The position numbers were made by a program, and so were the translations under genes. This document shows, piece after piece, positions 22,172 through 34,012 of a stretch of 64,000 bases of DNA (within the stretch, counting starts at the first letter, position 1; every line of letters begins with the position of its first letter). The notes below the pieces were generated by a model. It was not told the DNA's origin and ran no database searches. It saw only the letters and a program-made list of their open reading frames with translations. The stretch is from positions 248,001 to 312,000 of the forward strand of contig MU270021.1 in NCBI GenBank assembly GCA_021432635.1, written 5' to 3'. This DNA comes from Thozetella sp. PMI_491 (Eukaryota; Ascomycota; Sordariomycetes; Chaetosphaeriales; Chaetosphaeriaceae).

Positions 22172-23282
22172 ATGCACACCCCATCGCTCCTCCACATATG
22201 GTTAACCTTGTTTCTAGCTGCCAACCACGGCCTCGCTTGTATGCACCACTCCAAACCGCGTATGATGGTGCAGGGTCCAAGCATAAAGTTCTCGGCCCGC
22301 TTTGTCCCGTAAGTGGCGTCCCGGTCCGCATGGTCTTGGCCGGCCGGCTCTAATATCTGCGGACAGCGCTCTTAGGAGACAAGTCCGGCCACCCGGTAGC
22401 GATCCCTTGGCAACTCTCCGGATTTTGGAGCCCTACCCGGGCATCTTTGCTTACTATGACGGCCGTACCGGCGACCGATACCACTCGGAGGAACCAAACT
22501 GGCTAGACGACGGCGCCTTCACTCTGGGGGTCGCAACCTACTCCATCGTCAATGGCAGCGAGGCCTTGCTCTTCGATGCGGCCATCACAACCGACCATGC
22601 CGCCGCCATGCTCAACCACGTCAAGAGCCTCGGCGTGACCAAGACAACTACCGTCTACAGCCACTACCACAACGACCACATCGCGGGGGCCACGGCACTC
22701 AACGAGTCTACCTTTGTCGGCCAGAACCTGACGGACGCGACCTTGAGGCGCAGAAAAGACGCGCTTGCGGCGACCGATCCACCAATCACCGCCGTGTTTC
22801 CCTCGACTATCTACTTCAGCCAGATGGACATTTCAGTCGGGAACAGGCTGGTGGAGCTACACAACTTCAACATCCATACGCCCGACGGGACGGTCCTGTT
22901 TCTTCCCCAGGACGGGCTCCTATTCGCCGGCGATACGCTCGAGGACACTGCGACCTTCATTGCTGACCCTTCGAGTCTCTCGACCCACCAGAGCGAGCTG
23001 CAGCGCTTGGCCACGCTGCCGATAACGAAAATTCTGCCGGCCCACGGGAGCCCCGACAGGATCGCGGCTGGAGGCTACGATACGACTTTTATCGATGCGA
23101 CGCTGCGGTATCTCCAGGCTGTGGACGAGCCCGTGGCCGAGCCGGCCGCCTGGACGCAGAATTTATCCGAGGTCGTGGCGGCCGACATCGCAGCGGGCAA
23201 CCTGATCTATTTTGCGCAGTACGAGGTGGTGCATCAATCGAATGTGCAGAGCATCCAACAAGCCCGACAAGCAGCGAAATGA
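22172..23282 (+). CDS. Secreted metallo-beta-lactamase-fold hydrolase
   Basis: Exons 22172..22308 and 22376..23282 join in frame (GTAAGT donor, TTAG acceptor) to 347 residues. The first exon supplies a signal peptide (SLLHIWLTLFLAANHGLA), which the longer second-exon frame alone would miss. The zinc site is plain: SHYHNDH at residues about 141-147 (HxHxDH), a GGxxx-equivalent Asp in LFAGDTLED, and a later His in LPAHGSPD. These ligands place it in the MBL superfamily, whose members hydrolyse lactams, thioesters, lactones and other esters. Nothing here fixes the substrate. A sugar transporter follows 1.4 kb downstream on the same strand. GC-rich coding differs from the AT-rich flanks. Confidence 0.82.
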
Positions 23283-24608
23283 GGTGTAGCGTTAAACACT
23301 GGGCGGATGGAGTTAGGGGTTCAGACGGTGCCTTGGTTGGCCGTTCAAGGGGCGGCAACAGCCTGGGACAACGGAAATAGCCAACTGGGGTGTTTGTTGG
23401 ATGGGAACAAGGGTGTCCCCAAGCTGCTGTTCGTTATGCTTCGAAAAGTTTATGTAACTATACAACACAATATGCTTGAAAGTGCCAGGGCCTATGCAGG
23501 TGAGGACTGTCTATCTCGGCTGGCATGTCTAGGGGGGAGTAGTCGTGCTCCTATCAAGATGGCTCAGGTGTCTTGGATTCTTGGCTTTCCGCAAATAACT
23601 CCTTACTTTTGCCCTTCTCAGCCCATTGTGCGAATCGCATAGCGATTGATACGGCGCATCGGCGTTGTCATACGAACCCCCCGCCCGACATCAGAAATCT
23701 CAGCTGGAGGAGTGAAACCCACCGGCATGCAGGTGATCATACGACCTCTTTATCTTTTTGCCAGCGTTTTGCCGCACATCGCAAGCCCCTTGGTGGCATC
23801 TTTGCGAGCTTGTAAGGTTCTAGGCCTGGGTAAGGTACGAAATTCGCCTCCACCCCCACATGAACTGCGGGATGCGGGGTAAGCCAGATTGGAATCGGAG
23901 AAGCGTCGGAGAATCTAGGTGTCTAGCGCCGAATGCCAGCTTGCCAGCGTACCGACAGCACGAGCCGAAGTTCCCAATGCGGCAGTATTACGCTCCAGCA
24001 CGGCTGTGTCCGTGACCTCGTCTCGCTCCCCTTCCTCCTAGCTACGCCCTAGATATTGTAGCAGTCCAAGTAGGTCATCACTGACTCGTGTAAAATTGCC
24101 TGATCCATCGAACGGAAACCCTAGAGTGGACAATATTTCAGGCAACTAAAGCCGCGTCGCAGACAGACAGCTAGGCTTGGGCGATTCAATCCCCTAGAGC
24201 CATAGATCTCAATATGTCTCGTCGGATGGACCTTTTCGTTGCCCCAGGCCACCTGTAAGACAGTGCGTTGCATGACGGCATATGCCATTATCGTCGCTGG
24301 GCTGACTCGGGACGTCGTTGAGGACGTGTATGCAGCATGATGACGCATATATAGGGGCCTTACCAGACTGGACTATAGACCCGTTAGATTGTACCCACCA
24401 ACAAAGTATACGGATATTCTGGTCGCTGTCGCCCAAAAAGGAAGTCCTAGGCGCCGCGTAGAGGTACGGGGCGTTGCACCAGGTTTCAAGCCAGGGGACC
24501 ACCAGTCAGGAGGAGAAATCTGAACCCCATGGGCCGCTGCACTGACTCGTGGCGCAAGGACCCCCCGCCCCATGGGGTACCTCGGTCCCATGTAGCATCC
24601 ATCCGTCG
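23283..24608. other. Intergenic stretch
   Basis: About 1.3 kb with no supported gene. It contains the promoter of the downstream transporter. Confidence 0.45.
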
Positions 24609-24610
24609 GA

Positions 24611-24620
24611 CAATATATAA
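24611..24620 (+). promoter_or_regulatory. TATA box of the sugar transporter
   Basis: ATATATAAAA lies about 110 bases before the ATG at 24728, a usual distance for a fungal TATA promoter. Confidence 0.5.
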
Positions 24621-24727
24621 AATGCTTCCATTCGAAGGATCGACGTATCCAGAATGCATACGCACCGCACGCCATCTCGTGGCCTCTCTATCATCACCTG
24701 TCAGCGACACTCTCTACCGCCTTCAGA

Positions 24728-26533
24728 ATGGACCCGCCCAAAAAGGAGCCGAGGGCAGCCGTCCACCACGAGGAGGGTGCCATCAACCAGCAGTTGGTGC
24801 ACTCGATGGACCAACAGGATCGGGAAAGCAGCAAATGGCAGGCCATTAAGAACAACCCCTGGGCCTTTGCGTGGTGCCTGTACGGAGTTTGGACCATCAT
24901 TCTTGTCAGCTTTGAGAACCAGGCCGCCGGCATCGTTGTCGGTATCCCCCAGTTCCGCAAAGACTTCGGCACCTTCTTTGACGGAGACTACATCCTCGAT
25001 ACGCAGTGGCAGGCTGCCTTCAGCGGCGCTCCGGGTGCATCGTGAGTGTCAACTTGCTTCGCCACAACGACAAATTCCACTCGCCTTCGACACTCAATTT
25101 ACTAACCGAGGTCTCCAGGCAGTTCTTCGGTGCCCTCATTGCTGGACAGATTGCTGATTTTCTCGGTCGCCGAAATACTCTCGTTGTGGCCCTTCTCATC
25201 TCCTTCGCCGGCATTACCCTCGAGTTTGTCTCCACCACCAACCCGATGTTTTTCGGCGGAAAGTTCCTGAATGGTTTCGCTACCGGGACACTACAAGCCG
25301 TGGCTGGATCATACATTGGAGAAGTCTGTGAAATCCATGTGGACTCGGGCATTTAAATTGACCATATGCTAACGACTTATGCATCAGATCGTCCCTCTTG
25401 CGCTCCGTGGCTTGACGACCTGCCTGATCGCTCTGTCCTACACCCTCGGCCCGTTCATCGTTTCTCTCATCGTCAACTTCCAAGGGAACACGGGGGACAG
25501 ATGGTCATACCGCGCCGTGTTCGCCGCACAGTACGGCTTCGCAGTGGTCTCGTCCATGTTCGTCTTCTTCATGCCAGAGTGAGTAACCAACAACCGTTAA
25601 GTGAATGGAAGTCCATCCATTGACAGCTCTTCCAGGTCACCATGGTGGCTCGCCAGCAAGGACCGCGACGATGCCGCGCTTCGTAGTCTGCATCGACTCG
25701 GCTACACTGCGACCAGCGGGGAAGATCAGAAGCGGCTGGCCTCGATCAAGCTCACCCTCGAGGAGGTCAAGCGAGAGACGGAGGGTGTCACGTACATTGA
25801 ATGCTTCCGAAATTCAAACCTGCGACGCACGATTGTCTCGATCGCCCCGATGGTTATACAGCAGTTCACCGGGATAGTCTTCGCCGCGTCCTACTCGACG
25901 TACTACGCCCAGCTGGCTGGATACAGTACCGACATGTCCTTCAAGCTCCAAGTCATCCAGCAGGTCCTATCCATGCTTGGCAACGTCATGTCGTGGTACC
26001 TCATCGACAAGGCCGGTCGCCGAGACCTAACGCTGTATGGGACCATGATTCTCACCGTGATCTTGTGGGTCATGGGAGGCCTCGCCGTCGGCGGATCAGT
26101 GGGTGAACTAAAAGGGGCTGTGGCGATGATTCTGCTTTATTGCTTCTTCTACAACGTCACAATTGGCGCCACCGCCTACACCGTTCTGACTGAGACCGCC
26201 ACATCTCGCCTCCGCGTCAAGACCTTTGCCATTGGTGTCGCCGTCAACAGTCTCTTTGGTGTCTTTTGGAGTTTCGTTCTGCCGTATCTGTTCAATCCCG
26301 ACAAGGCGAACCTGGGCGGCAGGCTTGGCTTCGTGTTCGGTGGACTCTGCTTCCCATGCATTGCTTTCATCTGGTGGTACCAGCCCGAGACTAGGCTGCG
26401 CTCCTACGAGGAGCTGGACGAGATGTTTATGAAGAAGGTGCCGGCAAGACACTTCAAGACGTACCGCACCGAGATCCAGGACCGCGATGAGGCCGCCAAG
26501 ACTCTGGACATTTCGGCAGCCGAAAAGTTTTAG
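24728..26533 (+). CDS. MFS sugar transporter (hexose/alpha-glucoside permease type)
   Basis: Exons 24728..25041, 25119..25323, 25388..25578 and 25636..26533 join in frame to 535 residues, with GTGAGT or GTCTGT donors and CAG acceptors. It shows twelve expected helices and the sugar-porter signatures: a GRRNTL loop between helices 2 and 3, YIGEIVPLALRG at helix 4 (made by the exon 2/3 join), PESPWWL before the central loop (made by the exon 3/4 join), QQFTGI in helix 7, DKAGRRDL between helices 8 and 9, and PETRLRSYEELDEMF after helix 12. The N-terminal cytosolic head (about 60 residues) is like those of maltose/alpha-glucoside permeases. Plasma-membrane proton symport of a sugar is the family role. 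The exact sugar cannot be told from sequence. Confidence 0.9.
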
Positions 26534-27562
26534 AGAATCCCGCTAGGTAGTATTCTCAGACTAGTTTCAATCTCCCCGCAAGATAACCCAGCGGACGCAG
26601 TGGTATCATAGGTTTAGCTGTAGTATTTACAGTCATCAGAGCTAAGATAAAGAGAGTTTTGGGCGAACACGTGAAACACTATTGCTTGTATCTTTCGAGA
26701 AAAGTATGGTGACAATATCTTGTATCATCTTGGCTGAGGCCCGTAGGTCCACCCACCTCGGAGATAGGAAACTTGTGCCTAGAGGAACTTTAAAGCGTAG
26801 CGAAGTTCCGAAAGGGTCCTTTGGCCGATACAAAATGACCCTACACAAAACACGGTCCATCTCCTTCCTCCTCTCCTTCTTCCTCTCCTTCCTCTTCCGT
26901 TTCTTTCCTCTTTCGTTTCTTTCCTCTTTCGTTCCTCGGCACAGTATCACAAAGTTGCTTCCACGGTGTTGCTCTCGTCTTTCCTATTCAGACCTGTTTG
27001 AATTCGCCGCGAATCGTCGCCGATGCTAGTCATGCCACCGGAGTGGTTTCGCGCCGGATAGTGAGGCATATATCACCTCAGGTATTCGCTCGTTTATCTA
27101 ATCAATATGCGTGCTTCTGGTTCCTGGACTGTAACCATCAAGGTTTCGTGACAACAGAGCCCTTGTCGAGACTATAAGACCCGGAGACCCCGCTAGACTT
27201 GCTATCGGATAGAAAAGGATTGAACGACACCCACAGCGGGGTTGGATGGACAAGCCTTTTTTCATCAAGTAAAGATACAATGGCTGGGCGAGCTCCCAAT
27301 TGTGAGTGTTCCGCTTATCGGACACGCGCGGAGACCCGCTGTAGTGCAGCTAAAGGTGACCGTGGCTTGCAACACTACGCTAGAGGGTAGCGTACCTAGG
27401 CAAGGATTTCAGGAGATGCGCCTTTCCAGATCTGATTAGCACTCACGTGTCCCTGAACCCCCCTCCCCACCTTCAAACATATACAGGATGGATTGTTATC
27501 CACCGCCGAGCCATAAACGACACATACGGCGCCAAATCCGAATCTGTATACAACAAATACTT
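26534..27562. other. Intergenic, convergent 3' ends
   Basis: About 1 kb. Contains a polypyrimidine tract (26860..26938) and a short hairpin (GGAACTT/AAGTTCC near 26780-26805). No gene seen. Confidence 0.45.
26860..26938. repeat. Polypyrimidine tract
   Basis: Almost 80 bases of C and T, with only two or three purines, including a repeated CTTTCGTTTCTTTC-like unit. Mirror-like pyrimidine runs of this kind can form triplex DNA. Confidence 0.7.
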
Positions 27563-29919
27563 TCAAGCGACATCTCCTGCTCTGGCATGCTCGTATTTCG
27601 CGTTGGAATAATCTCGGCGGCGGAAAATGTCCCGGTAAGATATGAAGCCCGAGTTGCGGCCAGGAGAAGACTCCGTTGCGCCTTCCTGATTCTCATCCAA
27701 TCTGTTCCCATTAAGCTCATTGCCAGAGCTTCGAGAGGCTCTCCAGCTTTTATACGACCTAAGCGATGATTCGTCCCGGCTAATATAAAAGAGACCTATT
27801 GCAGACAGTCCGTAAGTAACTACGGATATTAAGATGATTGATATGTAGAAGGATCTTTGAGTTACTTGCGGATCTTCGCTGTCGAAAAGATGCATGCCAA
27901 ATATCGTCTGAAAAGTCTTAGGGATATTCAATGAAAGGGCTGGGGACCTGGAACTAACAGCAACAAACGAGAGCGGCAAGTATAAAACCGTAGCCACAGT
28001 GAACACGAAGATATATTGGCCAATTTTCCCGCTCTTCCCGGCTTCGCGAACCGATGTAGCATTGAACAGCTATCATGGCAACGGGTTAGCTGGAGGTTGA
28101 ACTGGCTCAAGACATTCGAGGCTTACCCCGTCGCGAAGCGTTTTTACATCCTCGGTTTTTCGGTCCACCCTTTCGAGAATCTGTCTTGCCAGTTCGCGTT
28201 GGCGAGTCACCAAGACGTCCCAATTCGAGCGTATTGACACCTCATCAAGTTCTTGGTTTGGTCTGAAGATTCTGGCGGACTCCCACCAGTGCTTCGTTTC
28301 TAGCAAGTCCTCCAAACTTCCGTGTACCCACTCCGTCATGACACGAAGAATCTGCAAGGTTTCGAAGTATAGATGAGATCGATCTAAGTGACTGTTATCA
28401 CACATAAGTTTCTCTCTTTCTTGATCGTCCAGGAACTCCGTAGGCTAGAAAATGTCAGTTTTGCAAAAGCTCAGTGCGTACGAAGGCACCAAAACTTGCC
28501 TGCACTTGAAGGATAAGATCCATCTCTCTCAATGTCTCATTCCATCGCTTCGCCCACTGATCAAGAACAGTATAAAGCGTAAGCTGGAAGGTTGCGACTC
28601 CCGTATAGTGTTTCGATGGCAGAAGACCTGAGGTTTCCCAGCTCTCTTTACTTATCTCAATATCGGATCCCCACTGACTGAAGGTGCCAGAATCCGAATC
28701 AGCCGAGTCGGACAGGGCTACCACTACAAAAATTGGCATTGTTGAACATATCTCGGTATTAACTGCCACCGAATACCGCACTTCATCCATTGAGCGTCTG
28801 TTATTGCTGCCTGATGCCGATAAAGTGTAACCCTTGATACGTTGGCAACGGATAGTCTGGAGACGAGCCTCATCTTTCATATTACTTCCGAAGTGAAAAC
28901 AACGGAAGTGATGCTGTATATGGACCCAGAACTCATTCGAGTGTAGCCAATATGGCCCTGTTCCGTCTCTAGGCCATCCGCCGGCAAATGATATTGTGAA
29001 TGCCAAGGAACACTTGCCAAGCTCCGATCTCTCATCCTCAGATCGGGTAGATAAGCCTCGCATAGGGAGATCATTGAGTTGATTAAGTAAACAACCCACA
29101 TCTTGCCATCTCATGTGGCGAGACCGGTTGATAAATATGCTGCGAGTCAGTCAGCAAGCAGCGCAAGGAATAGAATAATATGATATGTACCGCAAGCGTC
29201 CCATTTTTGGTTGATTTTCAGAGACCTATCGCGCGCAAGCTTCGATTAGATTTGATCAAATTGGAGAATATTGAAGGTGAAAATACCTCGTGAACGTTTG
29301 CCGTCGGATATCCCTCATCATCATACATCAACTTGTGATTCATTTTGACTATCTTGTGGCCAACGGAATTATCAACTACAGACCACGTCCGGCGAATGTA
29401 GTCAATATCTTTCGCTGGGGTTCGTGCCCCTTCTGAGTAGGTCCATTGCAGTTCCCGGATGTCGTTTTGGCTGCGCCCTTCTATCATCAACGCGGGCTTA
29501 TCTATTATCCTGGATGTCGGGGCCCCTGTTCCAACAGCGGGATTAACATTGAAATCCGGGCCCACACTTCGTTCAAGGACTGTCAGAAGTAATTCCATAG
29601 CTTCGTTCAACCGATTGGCTGTAATGTCATTTGCAATAAACTCGGTGAGCTTGTTGGCCTGGTTACTGATTTCATTGCGCCTAGCATCGTCCATGTCCCT
29701 GAATCTCAAGCCGATAGCACGTGGTATGACCGATGGCCCGAGGCCCAGAGAGTTTTGCAGAAGCAGCACTAGTTCCTTTTGGCTGTTGCTCAACGTGCGA
29801 ACTGCCTCTGCAAGGGCTGCCACGTCACTTACAAACTCCTCTTGGACAACGGGAGGCTGGCACATGCTCGGTTGACTTGACTTAGCCATTGATTTCTGCT
29901 TCTGCAACCTAGCGTTCAA
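27563..29919 (-). CDS. CorA-like two-helix membrane protein with long cytosolic domain
   Basis: Exons complement(27563..27907, 27959..28069, 28127..28444, 28482..29139, 29191..29225, 29287..29919) join in frame to 699 residues. The tiny 35-base exon 2 and the following join restore KMGRLRIFINRSRHM. The C-terminus carries a CorA-type pair of helices: FVFTVATVLYLPLSFVATIFGMHLF, then FYISIILISVVTYGLSAIGLFYI. The loop after the first helix reads GMH where magnesium channels have GMN. Before it lies a long helix region (RQRELARQILERVDRKTEDVKTLRD...) as in CorA stalks. The N-terminal 210 residues (a helical head with DVAALAEAVRTLSNSQKELV) are of unknown family. Fungi hold many such CorA-like proteins, and ion transport is unproven when GMN is changed. 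A Met ten residues later (29889) is an alternative start. Divergent from the ubiquitin-like gene at 30728. Confidence 0.78.
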
Positions 29920-30170
29920 AAATTATTCTTTTCTGAGGCACACTATTCACGGGTCAGAAACGTCTGGAGAATCTTTGCAATCAGCTAGCAACAAGCCTCC
30001 TCGCGTCCTGCGGGTGAAGGCGTGGTGGGAGTCCTCGCAATCCCAAATTACATATCTTGTCGTTGCACATGCTAAAAGCATTATAACGTGTAACACGATC
30101 ATTGGTCGGCCCCAAGTCGCACGAACCATCACATGCAACTATTTTTTGGTACGTTACCCTATTCGCGGAC

Positions 30171-30358
30171 CGCAAGTGGGAGGGTTAAAATTAGGTCGGT
30201 TGAAGCCCGATGAGAGGCAGCCGGCTGCCCACCAGGACATCCATTAGAGCGACCATTGGTCGAACCGCAGAAGGAGGATTAAAATTAGGTCGGCCGAACC
30301 CCGATGAGGCCGCCGGCTGCCTACCGGGACATATATTAGAGTGTCCAATAGTTGACTG
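30171..30358. repeat. Tandem 95-bp duplication in a divergent promoter
   Basis: Copy one is 30171..30265, copy two 30266..30358, about 80% alike by eye. Both share TTAAAATTAGGTCGG, a GCCGGCTGCC block and an ATTAGAG block. Each copy keeps one CGG-N7-CCG site (30197..30209 and 30291..30303) although the seven spacer bases differ. Confidence 0.75.
30197..30303. promoter_or_regulatory. Two CGG-N7-CCG sites, possible Zn2Cys6 operators
   Basis: CGG TTGAAGC CCG and CGG CCGAACC CCG stand 94 bases apart, one per tandem copy, between the starts of the CorA-like and ubiquitin-like genes. Inverted CGG triplets at fixed spacing are the usual target of fungal binuclear zinc cluster dimers. Retained triplets with changed spacers suggest function; binding is unproven. 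Confidence 0.4.
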
Positions 30359-30727
30359 AAAGAATATGGCACTTAATAAGCATAAATGCCGCCGTAAGCT
30401 ATCGTTAAGCAAGTACGGCTCAAACACTTGCACAGTCCAGTTAACCCAGCAGAGGTTTTGACTGCCTCCCACGAAGAGTGAACTTGAGTATGCTTTATCT
30501 ATCCTCCGGACCTATCCATCCTTACCATGCCTTGTTTCTCTGCTTACCAAACGATATAGCCACGACATCTCTGGTATTGATGAGTTCTAAAGAGATGATA
30601 CCTCAAGCTCCGAGAGGGAAGTGGGAGGAGAATTCTGATGTTAGTGCCATCTGGCTGAGCACAGATCTAGCTACGCGACTATAGCAGTGAACTCCCAGGA
30701 AGCTGATTTCTAAACCCCCTCCAGACG

Positions 30728-33035
30728 ATGAAGGGTCTAAAACACGATCCTTCGACGGGGCACCCGCCCGACATGGTAACGATTCGTGTCAGCGGTCTGA
30801 GAACACGCGCCATTGGACACCAGAATACATTTTCGCACGAAATAAGGGTTCCAGCGAATACTAGGTTACAGGATGTGAGCCTCCACTTAAAAAATGATAA
30901 TCCAGGTAAGACCACTATCAAGTTGACTGGTTGCTAAAAGGATGATTGATGAGTCTGATACTTGGGAGTTCAGATCTTAAGTACTGGGAATCCTTTCAAT
31001 TTCCGGATCATGACATTAAGATAGACAGCGTTTGGAGGGACACGATCACGAAAATTGTCAAAGTGACTTCAGGCAATCCGTGCTATCAAGAATCTGAAGG
31101 CCAACTGAAGATTCACAAGGATGAAACTATAGCAGCTTTCTTCACCAAAACCTTTCCCAATCCCATCCGGGCGAAACTCTTTAGTGAACCATGCAAGGCC
31201 GATCGCTATTCGCAAGATCTAGCACACACGATAGGTATTGGGACAGCAGATACGCTCAACCCGTGGATATCTCTCACGGATGATGGGAACTCCAATGCAC
31301 ACGAATCTCTGCTATACCAATTCCAACCAGATGTTCGAGCTCCCTCGGACTGGCGGGTTCCAATCTTCCATATTGGCCGGCTGCTATCCGGGATTGCTGA
31401 CATGGGAAGCGTGTCTGTAGCTACAGAAGGTGAGTCTTCCACAGCTCCATTAGATACACAAAAGGCGACGAGATTAGATACTTCGGGATAGAACAAAATT
31501 TGCGTGGCCCTTTGATGGAGTAAATACTAACACAGAGAAAGTAACTGGCACCAAAAATTCTGGACACTATAACATCCTAAGGACTCCCGCCGAACAAGGC
31601 CTGGCGCCAGGGTATATTCTCTTCGTCATCGACTGGAATTCGAGGAAGAACTGCCCTAAACTCGTACGAGAGCTCTTGGACGAAAGACCAGCCGAGATCA
31701 CACCACAAGACGTGCTGAATTTAAAGATATACTTTGACACACCTCGGAAATGGAGGTTCAACATCGGGAGACCAGGAATTTCAGATGAAATAACTTCTTT
31801 GGAGGTGATTTATCTTCTGTGGAGCCAGCCTTGTTAGATTTTACTCACCATTACGAAATAGGTTGATACCGATGACGAGTTCTCCGACATTGCTTCTGCG
31901 ATCGGAGAAGAGGACGGCATTCTTCAAATGCCTGGAGTGATTGAAAACCAATTAATCCCAGTGAAAGATTGGAAAATATTCCATTTCCTGCAACGAAGAC
32001 TTGGGAAACAGTTCTCCTCTCAATGCGACTTCATTTGGGTAAGGTGTTTCGGAATGCATCGAGCAGATGAACTGCTTTGCCGGTACTAACTTAACTAGAA
32101 AGCTCTTGACTCAAATGATACTCAGCACTTATGCCTCGTCTGGCGAGGGGGGATTGCCGACAAGTCTTTCATCGTTGCCTTGGATCACAGTGCCACAGTC
32201 CAGGGTTTACGGCACGAGATTGAACTCCATACCGGACAGTCAACAGAAGAGTACAGCATCCAAAGGTATGATTCTATCGACGTAATGCCAGACGACATGA
32301 GGGTCTTCTCTCACGAATCCTCGTCGTCTCGGTGCAACTTGGAGGTAGTTTTCATATGGCATGACGACGCCCGCGTTCGGCAAACTGGAAGAATATTTGT
32401 CAGGACGCTTACTGGAAAGACCATTGACTGTGACGTCCTTATGAATATCACACTTAAAGAGATGTATTTGAAAATTCAGGAAAAGGAAGGAATACCACCA
32501 GATCACCAAAGATTAATCTTCAAGGGAGCACAGTGCAGCGGCGGTAAGTTACCTAGCACCCACAGTGAGTCTTGCATCTGACCCCCCTATAGAAATGAGG
32601 AGACTTACCAATTTTGGAGTTCGTAACGTAAGTTTATCACGCTACCCATTGTGTGATTAAGCGAAAATTGATTGACAAATACTTTGTAGGAGTCAACCAT
32701 GCACCTCGTTCTCAGGCAGCGCGGTGGCGGTTGGAAAGTGACCGTGAACTACGGAGACGAAGAAATAACTTTTGACTGCGGCAACTATGAGACTATTAAA
32801 CACCTGAAAAGGCTAATCGAGAAGGAGTTGGAGATCCCGGTTGCAGAACAGACCTTGAGCTATATGAACCGTATTCTTCCAGACAGTGAGTATCCCTACT
32901 ATAACCAACCAAGCTTTCATCTGCTCTTCTCTTCGTCATCTCTTCATTATTTTCCATATATAACTTGATACAGGTGCCCAGATCAGCCAATTCGCGAATA
33001 ATTATTTGCAGCTTGCCGCGGGTGAAGTGAACTAA
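30728..33035 (+). CDS. 603-residue protein with an embedded ubiquitin-like domain
   Basis: Eight exons, 30728..30905, 30974..31429, 31542..31804, 31862..32038, 32099..32543, 32593..32627, 32690..32885 and 32974..33035, join in frame (1812 bases). All introns are GT...AG. Residues about 456-531 are a full ubiquitin fold in the right order: RIFVRTLTGK, LKIQEKEGIPPDHQRLIF, a MRRLTNFGVRN turn and ESTMHLVLRQRGG. The last two joins rebuild it exactly. The Ile44-equivalent (QRLIF) is kept. Compared with ubiquitin, Lys6 is Arg, Lys27 is Tyr, Lys48 is Ala and Lys63 is Asn; Lys11, 29 and 33 remain. The RGG is internal, followed by a second beta-grasp-like segment (WKVTVNYGDEEITFDC...) and a tail ending GEVN. 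A segment near residues 382-415 may be a third. The N-terminal 350 residues have no family I know. Not a polyubiquitin. Role unknown, perhaps a scaffold read by ubiquitin-binding proteins. Confidence 0.8.
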
Positions 33036-34012
33036 TTAGTGGATAAGCGAAAATGGGACTTGGCAAACTCGATCAACATCGAGGTATGAGTACGGATAGT
33101 ACTGGAGAAAGTGGCCATAGCAATAGAGCGATGCCACCCGTAAAGGATTACCCTGTGTTACTACTTTTGCCTACACGGATTAAAAAGTGCAAAGTAGGAC
33201 TTTGAACCGGGTGATGCTAGAGCTGCGAGAGACAAGAACGGCAAACGTTTGACGGCTAGGCTGTTCCCACATGTTGCGATCTGTACAGCTCATGGCAGTA
33301 AAGGCCAAAACCCCCGATTAGAAGATCGGAAATACTCATTCCGAAAGGCATTGACTAATCAGGACCGCAACCTAGCCAATCGGTTTACTTCGGCATCCGA
33401 TTGCCTCAGAAGCTTTCGCTCCATTTACATCATAGTACAATGGCTGCTCAGTATCCTGGAAGCAGTAGAATATCAGCGACCGGTGTCTAGCCGTCCACCA
33501 GCTGATATAAGCTAGCACACAGTTGTGACCTCCGATGGGTCACCAAGGTCTACCCTGGCCTTTCCGTTTGCCCCCGAACCAATCCGGAGCCTTTCCCCTT
33601 CGGCCCCTCCCCTCTCCGCTCCTCGTGTTCATCCGGGCTTCCTTAGGGGGGGTTGGACCTGTGGATTGGAGTAACATTACACCCCCTTCTTTGTTGAACT
33701 ATGTGTGAATCTTATCTTGGGCACTGTCGACTGAAGCCCCAGGCACTATACTATATTAAAGGCAGTGGCATACCGGAAGATTTTACAGAAATTGGGTTGC
33801 ACTAGCTCTCTAGTATTCGTAATTGGCTATATCTAAGATCTAGCAAGAGTTTATTTAAAAAACGCTTATGTGCAGGCTGTGCACGTATTGCAGCGGATGA
33901 ACTTCACATTCCCGCCCGGGTTACCGTTCTCGTGGTAAAGGTCTGATTCGCCTGGCCTCTGGAGGATGGCCAAGCCAGTTCCGCCGCAGGTGCTGTGGCT
34001 GTTAACAGTGGG
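33036..34012. other. Gene-free stretch
   Basis: About 1 kb. Nothing coding seen. Confidence 0.45.

Noticed and set aside
26642-26950. 102-codon Lys/Arg-rich antisense ORF
   Set aside because: It is the purine complement of the polypyrimidine tract.
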